This document shows, in pieces, positions 8,369 to 17,138 of a stretch of 64,000 nucleotides of DNA. The notes under the pieces are model-generated. The model saw only the letters and a list, made by a program, of their open reading frames with translations, made no database searches and was not told the DNA's origin. Position 1 is the stretch's first letter. Every line of letters begins with the position of its first letter. Both the position numbers and the translations under genes were made by a program. Source of the stretch: Bacillus sp. ISL-34 (GTDB lineage Bacteria > Bacillota > Bacilli > Bacillales > DSM-1321); assembly GCF_018613325.1 (NCBI RefSeq), contig NZ_JAGGQJ010000008.1, forward strand, positions 124,001-188,000, written 5' to 3'.

Positions 8369-8400
8369 AAAAAAGGGCCATCATTGGATGGCCTTTTGAA
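8369..8400. terminator. Second hairpin, terminator-like on both strands
   Basis: AAAAGGGCCATC-attg-GATGGCCTTTT, flanked by A and T runs. It lies in a 600-base stretch (8034-8638) with no credible gene; an open frame at 8213-8419 starts inside the preceding terminator and ends inside this hairpin. Confidence 0.55.
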
Positions 8401-8588
8401 TGTAAAAAAATATCCTTAATTAACTATCGGGACGGAAAGTTGAAGAGTACTGTAATTCAACAATTGGGCTGGATTGTGGAAGAATAGCAGGAACTTTGTG
8501 AAGCAAGTCGAAGTTAATAGCATGCTTGTGCTATTCAATTAAAGGGGCAGGATGTACAACTAAATAAGGTGGTAATTGAACTTAATCG

Positions 8589-8627
8589 AACAATAAACCA
8601 CCACCCGAAAGTGGAGGTTTATTATTG
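8589..8627 (-). terminator. Terminator of sspH
   Basis: Long stem CAATAAACC-CCAC / GTGG-GGTTTATTATTG with a CCGAAA loop, located just past the sspH stop codon when read leftward. Confidence 0.7.
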
Positions 8628-8638
8628 AATCGAGGAAA

Positions 8639-8818
8639 TTACTGTTCCTTTAAGCTGGTTACAGAAACACTTTGTTTTTTATTTGGATCATCAAGGGGAT
8701 GGATTGTAGCCGTTCCATTTTGTTCATCCACGTGCTCGATGTATATGCTTTCCTCATTATAGGTTACATTAACCATATTTGGTGAAGAAGCAATTTCTTC
8801 TGCTCGTTGTGCTTTCAT
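8639..8818 (-). CDS. sspH: Small acid-soluble spore protein, H type
   Basis: A 59-residue H-type SASP, a minor protein of the dormant spore core. The family pattern QRAEEIASSPNMVNVTYNEE, then IYIEHVDE and HPLDDPNKKQSV is clear. The size equals the usual H-type length. An upstream GTG (8827) is inside the AAAGGAGGTGG ribosome binding site, so translation must start at ATG 8818, eight bases after the SD. H-type SASP genes are transcribed in the forespore; I could not confidently place a sigma-F/G promoter in the upstream AT-rich sequence. Confidence 0.9.
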   Translation of the reverse strand: MKAQRAEEIASSPNMVNVTYNEESIYIEHVDEQNGTATIHPLDDPNKKQSVSVTSLKEQ

Positions 8819-8829
8819 TTTAGCCACCT

Positions 8830-9230
8830 CCTTTGAATTTGCAACATGTATAATATTTGTTCCAAATTACATAGATATACTTGTTGTAATTAAAATTCTT
8901 CCAAGAATTCCTTAAACCCTTACTTAACTAACTGGTGCGTTACTGAAGATCGAGTTATATTTAAGGCAGCTTTTAATCATTTCGACTGACGCGGCAGGTT
9001 AGTTCAAAAGATTAAAAATCGGTGGTTTAGTATAATTACAGAAAATTAAAAAAGTTCTGGGGGAAAATACGGTTTTAATCAGATTGATAATCCAGAGCTA
9101 TTTATGCAAAAAGTCCGTAAATCCCCATCTCAACAATAAGGTTATTTTCATTAACTTGTGCGGGGCTATGATGAATTTCTCTTTTCTTGGAGTGAAAAGG
9201 GGCATTAGCTGAATTAGGAATTCTTACTTA
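8830..9230. other. Gene-free stretch with repeat-like fragments
   Basis: No ORF with a plausible start. TAACTAACTGGTGCGTTACTGA (8924-8945) and GGGGCATTAGCTGAATTAGG (9199-9218) resemble the two halves of the AACTAACGGGTGCTTTAGCT element found at 12449 and, less closely, at 1258. Confidence 0.4.
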
Positions 9231-9276
9231 TATGCAGGGGTACAGTAAATATACAAATGATATGAGAGGAATAAAA

Positions 9277-9927
9277 ATGGAAAAGTTTAATTTAATCAAG
9301 CAAAATAATAGTGTAGTTCCAAATTATAATGTAGATGATAAGGAGGTTTCTTTTGATATATACATTAGTCCCTACCAAGAGGTCTGCATTATTGGGAAGT
9401 TAGATAATAACTATATATGCTGGTGTTCTATAACTACTATTACTGACTATGAAAATAATTCTGCCATTTTTCATTATGTATCGAATCTCCAAATAAAAAC
9501 GATATCAAATAATTATAAAGCTTTAGGAACTCGGTATAAAGAAGTTGAAAATTGGCATAGAATGCAGATTATTAAGAGACCTTATCAAGATCAGTTTCAT
9601 TATTATTCGCCAGTAAATTCTTCATTCTTTACGGAAGGTAAATTTTTCGCAAAAGAAATCTATACGTTTTATAAACAAGAGAGAGCCAAATGTGAATACA
9701 GGTTAATTGACGATGCTTATATAACTATTTTAAAAAGATATAAAAACATTTTAAATAAGGAAACCCAAGATTATGGTTATTATTACGAAATGAAGCCACT
9801 AATTAGGATAATAAAAGATGAAAGTTATATAAAACTATGTCCTATATCAGAAATCAGTCAATTATATTTAGAATGCCTTAAAAAATGTGATGATTTATAT
9901 AACCGATATATGACAGCGGTTCGTTAA
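9277..9927 (+). CDS. Unrecognised protein, 216 aa
   Basis: I do not recognise this gene. It encodes a soluble 216-residue protein, very rich in Tyr, Asn, Ile and Lys and encoded by unusually AT-rich DNA compared with the operons around it, which suggests acquisition by transfer. The first half looks beta-rich (EVSFDIYISPYQEVCIIGKL, NNYICWCSITTITDYENN), the second half helical (IYTFYKQERAKCEYRLIDDA and YLECLKKCDDLYNRYMTAVR near the end). Five cysteines are scattered with no zinc-binding spacing. No signal peptide or membrane helix. ATG 9277 is chosen because AGAGGA lies just before it; an in-frame ATG at 9232 lacks one. It stands alone with no partner gene. An immunity or defence role is conceivable but unsupported. 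Confidence 0.6.
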   Translation: MEKFNLIKQNNSVVPNYNVDDKEVSFDIYISPYQEVCIIGKLDNNYICWCSITTITDYENNSAIFHYVSNLQIKTISNNYKALGTRYKEVENWHRMQIIKRPYQDQFHYYSPVNSSFFTEGKFFAKEIYTFYKQERAKCEYRLIDDAYITILKRYKNILNKETQDYGYYYEMKPLIRIIKDESYIKLCPISEISQLYLECLKKCDDLYNRYMTAVR

Positions 9928-10440
9928 ATGCGCCATTTTGATTAAAATCAAGCAAAATATGCGGTTGCCAAATTTAAAGGAACGAAAAGCTTTTTCTTTC
10001 TAAATATGAATATTATGACGTAAATTACGTGCCAAATTGGAGAATTGGCAGATGTAGAAATTATTGTGCACGGGAATGATGAAAAATCTATAAAGTATCT
10101 ATTGAGATGGCGGGGCAAATATACAATCAAATTGCATTTACATCTTAGTCGAGCATTCGAATATTTAATAAACTTCATTCCTGCGTTTTATAGACTGTGG
10201 ATGCCCTATTGGTTTTGAAGGTGCTCCTTTATAAAAAATAGAAATAATAAAATGACTTACAGAGTTTATATTTTCATTACTTTTGTAAAAGGAAGTAATT
10301 GTTTTATTATTGAAAATCTATAAGAGAATTGTGAAGGTTTGTACATAAACTAACGGAAAAGTTTAGCTAAAGTTTATACCCTGCATAATCGTGCACAGAA
10401 TGTCGGATGATTAGTTTCAACTCCTGCTATTCTGTTGATA
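9928..10440. other. Stretch without an intact gene, possible coding remnant
   Basis: A rightward frame at about 10029-10218 without a start codon reads IGELADVEIIVHGNDEKSIK and continues about 40 residues to a stop, so it may be a decayed gene end. A leftward open frame over the same bases lacks a ribosome site. Otherwise nothing is recognisable until the AraC-type gene. Confidence 0.3.
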
Positions 10441-10456
10441 TAAGGGAGGTCATTGA

Positions 10457-11329
10457 ATGGATTTGCTCAAAAATATGAATGGTGCCATTAAATTCATTGA
10501 AGAAAATCTTACGAACGAAATTGACTTTAAAGAAGTTGCAAGGCTAGCGTATTGCTCGGAATATCATTTTAAAAGGATGTTTTCCTTCCTTGCAGGTATT
10601 TCACTATCCGAGTATATCCGCCGAAGACGACTTACACTTGCAGCGTTTGAGCTTAAAGATAACAACCTAAGGGTCATTGATCTAGCGATAAAGTACGGAT
10701 ATAGCTCACCAGACTCGTTTGCAAGAGCGTTTCAACATTTGCATGGCATCACACCATCAGAAGCGAGAAGTAATGGCCATTCACTTAAAGCCTATCCACC
10801 GATGTCCTTCCAACTATCCATTAAAGGAGGCAGTGAAATGAACTATCGAATTGAGGAAAAAGAGGCATTTCACATAATTGGAATTAAAAAAAGAGTTCCG
10901 ATCATTTTTAACGGGGTAAATCCAGAGATTGCATCTATGTGGCAAAGTTTAGACGAGAAAACGATAAATGAACTTAAAAGCCTATCGAATGTCGAGCCAT
11001 TAGGACTGCTTAGTGCATCTGCGAACTTTTCCGAAGGGAGGTTGGAGGAAAAAGGGGAGCTTGATCATTATATCGGCGCAGCAACAACGAAGGAGTGTCC
11101 AGATAACTTAACACAGCTTGAAGTTGATGCATCTACATGGGCGGTATTCGAAGCAGTCGGACCCTTTCCTGAAACACTGCAAAATGTATGGGGCCGGATT
11201 TATTCCGAATGGTTTCCATCCTCCAACTATGAACAAAGAGAAGGGCCGGAAATCCTTTGGAACGAAAATAAAGATATAACCTCACCAACATTTAGAAGTG
11301 AAATATGGATACCCGTTATGAAAAAGTAA
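10457..11329 (+). CDS. AraC-family regulator with GyrI-like effector-binding domain
   Basis: A 290-residue regulator. Residues 8-105 contain two helix-turn-helix motifs of the AraC/XylS type ([20 protein letters not shown] and [20 protein letters not shown], then GITPSEAR). Residues 125-290 form a GyrI-like small-molecule-binding domain ([58 protein letters not shown]), an architecture found in Rob/BmrR-like sensors of hydrophobic compounds. AGGGAGG precedes the ATG by about ten bases. No target gene is adjacent; the next gene downstream is an SRPBCC protein after a terminator. The ligand is unknown. Confidence 0.88.
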   Translation: MDLLKNMNGAIKFIEENLTNEIDFKEVARLAYCSEYHFKRMFSFLAGISLSEYIRRRRLTLAAFELKDNNLRVIDLAIKYGYSSPDSFARAFQHLHGITPSEARSNGHSLKAYPPMSFQLSIKGGSEMNYRIEEKEAFHIIGIKKRVPIIFNGVNPEIASMWQSLDEKTINELKSLSNVEPLGLLSASANFSEGRLEEKGELDHYIGAATTKECPDNLTQLEVDASTWAVFEAVGPFPETLQNVWGRIYSEWFPSSNYEQREGPEILWNENKDITSPTFRSEIWIPVMKK

Positions 11330-11352
11330 ATATAAGCAAAGATTTATTTGAA

Positions 11353-11378
11353 GAGCTGTCTTAAGGCAGCTTTTTCTT
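11353..11378 (+). terminator. Terminator of the AraC-type gene
   Basis: AGCTG(TC)-TTAA-(GG)CAGCT stem followed by TTTTTCTT, 25 bases after the stop. Confidence 0.75.
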
Positions 11379-11479
11379 ATGGGGAAAACAGGAAGGGGGA
11401 ATGGAATAAGGGCTAGGTAATATTTGCTATCACGAGTTATAATGATGGTTATAAAGTGCTTACATAAGGAGATTGTAAA

Positions 11480-11935
11480 ATGCCTGTTATTGAGTATCAA
11501 CAATTTATTAAAGCACCAGTTGAATTATGTTTTGACATTAAGAGGAGCGTGGATATCCATACCGAAACGACAGCGAAAACAAAGGAGGTTGCTGTTGATG
11601 GTGTGACAGAAGGGCTATTAGAGGAGGGAGATACAGTGACTTGGGAAGCCATTCACTTTGGTATTAAACAAAGGCTGAAAGCCCAAGTGACATTCATGGA
11701 AAAACCAAATAAGTTTGTAGATATTATGGTGAAGGGAGCCTTCCATTCCTTCGTACACACACATCAGTTTATAGAAGAACAGGGCGGGACTATAATGATA
11801 GATAAATTTCAATATAAGTCACCGTTCGGTCCAATTGGAGTTTTAGCTGATAAGTTGTTTTTGGAGAAATATATGAGAGCCTTTATCGTTTCTCGTGCAA
11901 AGGCACTGAAAAAGATTGCCGAGAATATGCACTAG
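11480..11935 (+). CDS. SRPBCC-superfamily protein
   Basis: A 151-residue protein of the START/polyketide-cyclase-like SRPBCC fold, which binds hydrophobic ligands in a helix-grip pocket. Family features are the opening strand and helix PVIEYQQFIKAPVELCFDIK, the GDTVTWEAIHFGIKQRLKAQ strands, VKGAFHSFVHTHQFIE and the long C-terminal helix FLEKYMRAFIVSRAKALKKI. AAGGAGATTGTAAA lies before the ATG. It is monocistronic. SRPBCC members of this size serve many roles, so no specific function is assigned. Confidence 0.8.
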   Translation: MPVIEYQQFIKAPVELCFDIKRSVDIHTETTAKTKEVAVDGVTEGLLEEGDTVTWEAIHFGIKQRLKAQVTFMEKPNKFVDIMVKGAFHSFVHTHQFIEEQGGTIMIDKFQYKSPFGPIGVLADKLFLEKYMRAFIVSRAKALKKIAENMH

Positions 11936-12011
11936 GTTCAATAGTAGCAGGTCAGTTCAAAAAGAAAGCTGGTAAAATAAAAATAAAGTACTGAAAAAGG
12001 GAAAAAAGTGA

Positions 12012-12443
12012 ATGAGTATAGTAAATTATCTTGGCTGTGATTTTATTTTGCCTTTTAGTGATGATGATTGTTCTGATGAAATTTTGATTGGTACCAACTT
12101 TTCTGAAGCTCAAGACAGGGAAAACGTGAGGAAACACTTTTCAAGCTAGCATGAGTATGTTTATGAAGTTTATACGAATGAATTTGTAGGTATATGGTTT
12201 AATGATTACTACAAAAGTGAATATCCAAAAAGCCATAAAGAAGGGCAACAAAATTTCAAGGCATTATGTGAACTTTTGGACAATCATCTTGATGAAGGAG
12301 ACCATTGTCAATTTTATACGTGCTGGGTTGGGGATGAATTAGAGGAAAGAAATGTTGAATTTGACCAAACTATCACACTTAATAATTATGACATCTGTGA
12401 CATTGAACTACATGAGAAAACACTACTGGTAATAAGAAAGTAG
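12012..12443 (+). pseudogene. Hypothetical 143-aa protein gene interrupted by TAG
   Basis: A 144-codon frame is continuous from ATG 12012 to TAG 12441 except for one in-frame TAG at 12147-12149 (codon 46). The N-terminal part reads MSIVNYLGCDFILPFSDDDC and the C-terminal part contains GIWFNDYYKSEYPKSHKEGQ and QFYTCWVGDELEERNVEFDQ, so both halves look like one acidic soluble protein. The context KHFSS-stop-HEY suggests a sense codon such as AAG changed to TAG. I recall similar unnamed Bacillus proteins but cannot name the family. The ribosome site is weak. A sequencing error or two separate products remain possible. Confidence 0.6.
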
Positions 12444-12448
12444 TTATA

Positions 12449-12490
12449 GAACTAACGGGTGCTTTAGCTGAAATTCGGAGCTGTCTTTAT
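12449..12490 (+). repeat. AACTAACGGGTG-type dispersed element
   Basis: GAACTAACGGGTGCTTTAGC followed by TGAAATTCGGAGCTGTCTTT. Related blocks lie at 848, 1258, 8924 and 13549. They occur only in the gene-poor first 14 kb. Confidence 0.45.
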
Positions 12491-12585
12491 CATCGGCACC
12501 CTGAACGTTAGCAAATGGCTCGGCTCAGCGGTACAACCGTGTTAGGCCCGCGGATACAACCGACCTTTATTTATAATTACGGATC

Positions 12586-12617
12586 AAATCGTTTGGCTGC
12601 GATTTGATTTTTTTATT
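12586..12617 (+). terminator. Terminator-like hairpin
   Basis: ATCAAATCG-tttggctg-CGATTTGAT followed by seven T. It is 140 bases after the pseudogene and is the only rightward terminator candidate for it. Confidence 0.65.
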
Positions 12618-12751
12618 TGTTTTTATAAGAATAACATAAATAGAACAAGTGTTCCAGTGTAAAAGTGTAAAATTATTACTTTTTTTAAAATCACTCTGAT
12701 AAAAGAGTATTGTTGAAGTTCTTGAAGACTAATGGGGTTCTATCTAAAGTT

Positions 12752-12880
12752 TTAAACAAAGTTGATTGGAGCAGGTGTTCGAGACTCCTGCGGGAAAAGC
12801 GTAGCCAAGGGAGACCCCGCAGGCACAAAGAGCGCCGAGGGCGAACCGCCTGCGCAAAGCGAGTGCCCTACATTTCAATC
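12752..12880 (+). repeat. GC-rich dispersed intergenic repeat, copy A1
   Basis: About 125 bases of GC-rich sequence inside AT-rich DNA, containing AGTTGATTGGAGC, GAGACTCCTGCGGGAAAAGC, GGGAGACCCCGCAGGC and GCGCAAAGCGAGTGCC. The same modules in the same order recur at 23759-23900 (opposite orientation), 24015-24140 and, reduced, at 20097-20140. The right end of this copy is degraded. The frame open across it (12762-12962) is an artefact of the repeat. Confidence 0.8.
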
Positions 12881-12941
12881 TTATAAAACCTCAAAAACAC
12901 TGTTGGCAAAATCAATAATTATCGAGTTTGTTCTAATGAAA

Positions 12942-13469
12942 CTAACAGCGCTGGTTAGATGAATATACTTTAGTGATTTCATCTAGTGCAAAAAAGATTA
13001 TGGAGCAAATAACCCCAGAGATAAAGAAACCTCCTGGGTCAATAAAGTATGTAGCGAATCCAAAACCGATATGTATTAATCCAGATAACCAGAAACGAAT
13101 ATTGAAAAACTTCATTGAGATAAATTCAGCAATTAGTGATACTGGTAAGCCATAAAAGAAATTTCCAATCAAACTATAAAAAAGCACAATAACAATAATC
13201 GGGAAGAAATCTCCATCTAAATTAAAGGATGGTTCTTCAAAGATCGAGACTAGAAATAATCCGATTGTAAAGGTCAATGATGAGTAGAATGCCACTTTAA
13301 TTTTTCTGAATTTGTCTTTAAACAGAGTTTTTCTAATCACAGGAAATAAAAATGCAATCGTTATAAAAGCTAGTAAAATTTTAATTATCATTGGTGTAGT
13401 TGAAACAATTACTATTGTCAACAGAACAAGCACGGAGAAAACAAGAATATAAGAATTTCCTTTTATCAT
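12942..13469 (-). CDS. Unrecognised membrane protein, 175 aa
   Basis: A hydrophobic protein with about six predicted membrane helices: residues 4-24 (ILVFSVLVLLTIVIV), 26-46, 60-78 (FTIGLFLV), 90-112 (FFPIIVIVLFYSLIGNFF), 125-143 and 148-168. No enzymatic motif is visible and I do not recognise the family. ATG 13469 (MIKGNSY) follows CCGAGGT; an in-frame ATG nine codons earlier has no ribosome site. It is a lone leftward gene between a dispersed repeat and the YjcZ gene, with a base composition like its surroundings. Confidence 0.65.
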   Translation of the reverse strand: MIKGNSYILVFSVLVLLTIVIVSTTPMIIKILLAFITIAFLFPVIRKTLFKDKFRKIKVAFYSSLTFTIGLFLVSIFEEPSFNLDGDFFPIIVIVLFYSLIGNFFYGLPVSLIAEFISMKFFNIRFWLSGLIHIGFGFATYFIDPGGFFISGVICSIIFFALDEITKVYSSNQRC

Positions 13470-13496
13470 AAATACCTCGGACCTTTTTAACTTCAT

Positions 13497-13760
13497 TGTA
13501 CAATAAGCCGAAAGTTAGTGGGGATTAGAATTTAAGTAAACCTTTGATGAACTAACGGGTCTTCATATTATAAGGGAGAAGGTGTCCGGCAGTTCGACGC
13601 TGTGTCAGGCGAAGCTGCATGAAATCTCCAAACAGTAAAAATACGACTGTTTATTTCGGGTCATCTAAGGGAGGTAAAAAAATTCCCGGTGATTTTTGTG
13701 TCATTATCCTAATTAGAACATATGTTGAATTAACCCATTTAATTTTTTCCTCCTAAAACA
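13497..13760. other. Gene-free stretch upstream of the YjcZ gene
   Basis: Contains another AACTAACGGGT block (13549-13559) and imperfect hairpins such as AAACAGT...ACTGTTT (13631-13654), but no ORF. Confidence 0.35.
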
Positions 13761-13778
13761 AATAAGGAGTTGTTTCTA

Positions 13779-13964
13779 TTGTCAAATTGTGGTCATGAAT
13801 CAAATTGTGGTTGTGGTAACGATGTTGGTGGATTTGGTGGCGGTTTCGCTTTTATAGTCGTTTTGTTTATACTCTTAATCATTGTTGGAGCGGCTTGTTT
13901 CGGTGGTGATGGAGGTTACGGTGGCGGTCATGGCGCCGTTCAAGGATATGGCGGTTTCTGCTAA
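13779..13964 (+). CDS. YjcZ-family sporulation peptide
   Basis: A 61-residue peptide with a Cys/Gly-rich N-terminus (SNCGHESNCGCGNDVGGFGG), one membrane helix (GGFAFIVVLFILLIIVGAAC) and a Gly-rich tail ending GYGGFC. The GGF-hydrophobic-LFILLIIVGA core is the hallmark of the YjcZ family of small proteins linked to sporulation in Bacillaceae. TTG 13779 is nine bases after AAGGAG; an earlier in-frame TTG at 13770 overlaps that site. A good terminator follows. Its exact role in the spore or mother cell is not known. Confidence 0.88.
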   Translation: MSNCGHESNCGCGNDVGGFGGGFAFIVVLFILLIIVGAACFGGDGGYGGGHGAVQGYGGFC

Positions 13965-13973
13965 TAGTATATA

Positions 13974-14004
13974 AAAAAGCCGACCTTTATTGGTCGGCTT
14001 CTTT
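13974..14004. terminator. Bidirectional terminator between YjcZ gene and hydrolase
   Basis: AAGCCGACC-tttatt-GGTCGGCTT, preceded by an A run and followed by TCTTTT; it can serve both converging genes. Confidence 0.85.
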
Positions 14005-14024
14005 TATGGCTGATTTTTTTACTA

Positions 14025-14864
14025 TCACGAAGTAAGCTTTATAATTGATTCGATAATTTCATCCCAGTCTTCACTATGAATCTCATGCCCTGATCCATCA
14101 AGAGTCACTAATTCAGCATGAGGGATGGCTTTCGCAAGAGCAAGCCCGTGCTCGTATGGCAAGGCTGGATCTTCTGTGCCATGAATGATGAGGACAGGTA
14201 CGGATATTTCACCCATTCTATCGAAATATTCGTCTCCGCCTTGCAGCATTGCATGATTAAATCTGCTCGGCAGCTGTTTGGCGCGGTCCGCCTCTCTTTT
14301 TGCCAGTTTATACATTCTTTCCTGCTCAAAAGGTTTGGAGCCGGCTAAAGTTTTCCATCCATCCGCAAGAAAAGCGATGACCATCTCCCGATTTGACCAA
14401 TCCATGGAAGCACTCTTCGCATGGTGATCCAATATGCTTTGATCCATCGGAGGCAGTTTTTCCATTACGGTCCCGAACACACTAGATGCAATTAGCGTAA
14501 GCGTAGTCACGCGTTCCGGATATCTCAAGGCAAGAATCTGGCCGATCAAACCGCCTAGGGACATTCCAACGATTGAAGCCTGTTCTATGGAATAAGCGTC
14601 CAGGACACCCGCGGCATCGTCAACCATGTCCGTTATTGTATAGTTGGAGGTACCGGGTTCATAACTGACCGATCGTCCCAGATCCCGATGATCGTACCGA
14701 ATGACAAACCTCCCCGAATCAGCGAGGCGGAGACAGAAGTCATCATCCCACCAGTCTAATGAAGACATCGCTCCCATGATCAAAAGCACAGCAGGGTCCT
14801 TAGGGTTTCCAAAACTTTCTGTACATATATCCACTTTATTTATTTTCAGTATCTGTTCATTCAT
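14025..14864 (-). CDS. Alpha/beta-fold hydrolase
   Basis: A 279-residue cytosolic hydrolase of the esterase/haloperoxidase-like group. The nucleophile elbow GMSLGG (Ser near residue 102), the acid in IHGTEDPALPY (Asp near 231) and the histidine in DGSGHEIHSEDW (near 259) form the expected triad; LLIMGAMSSLDWW supplies the oxyanion loop and RYDHRDLGRS the usual strand-helix. It resembles RdmC-type methyl esterases, but substrate cannot be inferred. The ATG is preceded by GGAGGTAAAAAAC. It is monocistronic, converging on the YjcZ gene. Its GC content is somewhat higher than the flanking accessory DNA. Confidence 0.88.
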   Translation of the reverse strand: MNEQILKINKVDICTESFGNPKDPAVLLIMGAMSSLDWWDDDFCLRLADSGRFVIRYDHRDLGRSVSYEPGTSNYTITDMVDDAAGVLDAYSIEQASIVGMSLGGLIGQILALRYPERVTTLTLIASSVFGTVMEKLPPMDQSILDHHAKSASMDWSNREMVIAFLADGWKTLAGSKPFEQERMYKLAKREADRAKQLPSRFNHAMLQGGDEYFDRMGEISVPVLIIHGTEDPALPYEHGLALAKAIPHAELVTLDGSGHEIHSEDWDEIIESIIKLTS

Positions 14865-15090
14865 GTTTTTTACCTCCGTATTAAATATTATCTAATAGCC
14901 GTTACCATGGCGCAGATCAATAAATTCTTTCCGGAGCATGATGATTGGCCTGCGCTTTTAATTATCGCAGTCTAACCCACTTAATAATCATGACGAGGCC
15001 CCCTTTTATATTTGTAAAATGGGAAGTATCCCTATATTACTGTAACATGTGTGAATTCTTTGTACCACCAAATTTTTCCAATTAAACAGA

Positions 15091-15140
15091 AAACCCCGAA
15101 TGAAGAGCACCTTTTTTGGTGTCATTCATTCGGGGTTTAT
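15091..15140 (-). terminator. Large terminator hairpin of the 3-hydroxybutyrate dehydrogenase gene
   Basis: AAACCCCGAATGAA...TTCATTCGGGGTTT arms enclose an inner CACC/GGTG stem. It lies just beyond the stop of the leftward gene. Confidence 0.85.
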
Positions 15141-15158
15141 TACAGATGCATTTTCGCT

Positions 15159-15935
15159 TTATTGAGCTGTATATCCGCCATCCAACACGACTGCCTGACC
15201 TGTGATGCCCCGTGCTTTGTCGCTCGCAAGGAAAATGGCGTAGTCGGCAATTTCACTTACATCGAGTAAGCGGTTTTGCGGGACAAGTGGATAGATGACC
15301 TCTTCCAAAACGCTTTCTAGCGGTACTTGTCTTGTTTTCGCCAGATCCTCCAGTTGACCGCGGACGAGAGGTGTGTCAACGTATCCTGGGCAAAGGGCAT
15401 TGACGGTTATGCCAAAAGAGGCGCTTTCCAAGGCGGCCACTTTCGTCAATCCGATTACACCATGTTTGGCACTATTGTACGCTGCTTTGTTGGCAAATCC
15501 AATCAGACCGTTAATGGAAGAGATGTTGATGATTCTGCCGAAGCCCTGTTCCTTCATGATGGGTAAAACGTTCTTAATTGAAATGAATGGGGCAGTCAGC
15601 ATGATTTTGATCATCAGTTCGAATTTTTCAGTTGGAAACTCTTCGATTGGAGCAACATGCTGAAGGCCGGCGTTATTGATGAAAATATCTATTCGTCCGT
15701 ATTTGTCTTTAGCTTGTTTGATTAGTTGGATAATATCCTCTTCACTTGTTACGTCTGCTTTTAAGCCGATAACTTCCAAGCCTTTGTTCCTTAGGTCTAA
15801 AGCAGCTTTTTCAACTGTGTTTTGGTCAAGGTCGGACAAAACGACCTTTGCGCCATTTTCAGCAAATATCTTTCCAATTTCAAAGCCGATTCCTCTAGCG
15901 GATCCGGTAATGATCGCCACTTTATCTTTAACCAT
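15159..15935 (-). CDS. 3-Hydroxybutyrate dehydrogenase
   Basis: A 258-residue short-chain dehydrogenase oxidising (R)-3-hydroxybutyrate to acetoacetate with NAD. It has TGSARGIG near residue 10, NNAG followed by the LQHVAPIEEFP signature typical of this enzyme, catalytic Ser in NISSING, YNSAKHG (Tyr/Lys near 152-156), and the C-terminal ASDKARGITGQAVVLDGGYT. ATG 15950 overlaps the ribosome site GGAGGAATG, so ATG 15935 (MVKDKVAI) is preferred. It is divergent from the 3-hydroxyacyl-CoA dehydrogenase gene and fits with the permease, CoA-transferase and thiolase nearby as a ketone-body utilisation set. Confidence 0.88.
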   Translation of the reverse strand: MVKDKVAIITGSARGIGFEIGKIFAENGAKVVLSDLDQNTVEKAALDLRNKGLEVIGLKADVTSEEDIIQLIKQAKDKYGRIDIFINNAGLQHVAPIEEFPTEKFELMIKIMLTAPFISIKNVLPIMKEQGFGRIINISSINGLIGFANKAAYNSAKHGVIGLTKVAALESASFGITVNALCPGYVDTPLVRGQLEDLAKTRQVPLESVLEEVIYPLVPQNRLLDVSEIADYAIFLASDKARGITGQAVVLDGGYTAQ

Positions 15936-16124
15936 ATTACATTCCTCCAATAAAAAATGTAATGGTCCAGGTCTGTCATTTTATGTCGTAAACAGGGAAT
16001 ATTTCATAGAGTAAGCTCCATTGGAAATATAAAGGGAAGGTTATTAAAAATATGATTTAGGTTAATGAGTAAGAGTCTATCATGATTTTAAAGATAACAA
16101 AAGAATTTTATTTCCCCTTATCAT

Positions 16125-16140
16125 TGGCATAGATATTGCA
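16125..16140 (+). promoter_or_regulatory. Sigma-54 (-24/-12) promoter before the acyl-CoA operon
   Basis: TTGGCATAGATATTGCA has GG and GC exactly 12 bases apart, matching the TGGCAC-N5-TTGC consensus with one difference. It lies about 50 bases before the 3-hydroxyacyl-CoA dehydrogenase start, and a sigma-54 activator gene is encoded just downstream. Confidence 0.8.
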
Positions 16141-16190
16141 TATATAAAGGTGAGTAAATAAAGGTAATTAAAACGGAAAGGGGAAGCTGG

Positions 16191-17138
16191 ATGATTAAAA
16201 AAATAGCCATTATCGGTTCAGGTGTGATGGGAAGTGGAATCGCTCAGTCTTTTGCAGTTAGCGGGTATTTCGTCACCATTAACGATATAAAGGAAGAGTT
16301 GCTATACCGTGCCCAAAATCGAATTTCCGAGAATCTATCATTGCTCATTGAGGAAGGGGTTTTGACTGATGAGGAAAAGCAAGGCGCTTTAGCCCATATT
16401 ACATATAGCGTAGATTTGGAAGGGGCAGTAAGGGATGCTGATTTTATCATTGAGGCCATTCCAGAAGTCATTGAGCTGAAGTTGAATCTATATGAGCAAA
16501 TGGAGGAAATAATCAAACCGGATGCCATTGTTGCTTCAAATACGTCGACCTTTCCAATTTCTCAATTGATGGAGAAGGCCTCGTTTGCGGAACGAATGGT
16601 CATCACGCATTTCTTTAATCCTGGCCATTTGGTTCCATTGGTTGAAATTGTTCAGCATGACGAAACAAAGCCGGAAACCGTGAAGACAACAATGGATTTG
16701 ATGCGTAAAATCGGCAAGTCTCCGATTCTCTTGAAAAAAGAAATAGCAGGATTCATTGCCAATCGTCTCCAGACTGCCTTGATGCGGGAAGCCTTTTATC
16801 TATTAAAAGAGGGCGTAGCCAATGCTGAGGATATCGATACAGCGATAACGGCTGGACCAGGTTTTCGATGGGCATTCACTGGGCCGATCGAGATTGCTGA
16901 TTTTGGCGGACTGGACACATGGCAGCGTGTTTTCGATAATGTTTCACCGGTATTGGATCAGAGTAAGGAAGCCCCTGATTTGATTCGTGATTTGGTGGCT
17001 AAGGGTAAGCTTGGGGCGAAGTCGGGAGAAGGGATTTTTACGTATGAAGAATCTACCGTTTCTCAGAAAATCAATGAGCGGGACCGTAATTTTATTAAAC
17101 TGGGAAAATTAAAAATGGAGAAGGAGGAAGTATTATGA
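16191..17138 (+). CDS. 3-Hydroxyacyl-CoA (3-hydroxybutyryl-CoA) dehydrogenase
   Basis: A 315-residue NAD-dependent enzyme interconverting 3-hydroxyacyl-CoA and 3-ketoacyl-CoA, most likely with a C4 substrate. The N-terminal Rossmann motif [11 protein letters not shown] is near residue 8; the catalytic region TSTFPISQL and [15 protein letters not shown] with the conserved His, and [20 protein letters not shown] mark the 3HCDH family. The C-terminal domain is a single repeat, as in the short Hbd/MmgB-type proteins. AAAGGGGAAG precedes the ATG. The stop overlaps the thiolase start (ATGA), so the two are translationally coupled. Confidence 0.92.
   Translation: MIKKIAIIGSGVMGSGIAQSFAVSGYFVTINDIKEELLYRAQNRISENLSLLIEEGVLTDEEKQGALAHITYSVDLEGAVRDADFIIEAIPEVIELKLNLYEQMEEIIKPDAIVASNTSTFPISQLMEKASFAERMVITHFFNPGHLVPLVEIVQHDETKPETVKTTMDLMRKIGKSPILLKKEIAGFIANRLQTALMREAFYLLKEGVANAEDIDTAITAGPGFRWAFTGPIEIADFGGLDTWQRVFDNVSPVLDQSKEAPDLIRDLVAKGKLGAKSGEGIFTYEESTVSQKINERDRNFIKLGKLKMEKEEVL

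Noticed and set aside
8213..8419. Open frame of 68 codons after the sorbitol operon
   Set aside because: It begins inside one terminator and ends in another hairpin, with no ribosome binding site.
9948..10178. Leftward open frame of 76 codons
   Set aside because: No ribosome site and no protein-like pattern; the region looks like decayed DNA.
12762..12962. Open frame of 66 codons
   Set aside because: It lies within the GC-rich dispersed repeat A1; composition and lack of ribosome site show it is not coding.
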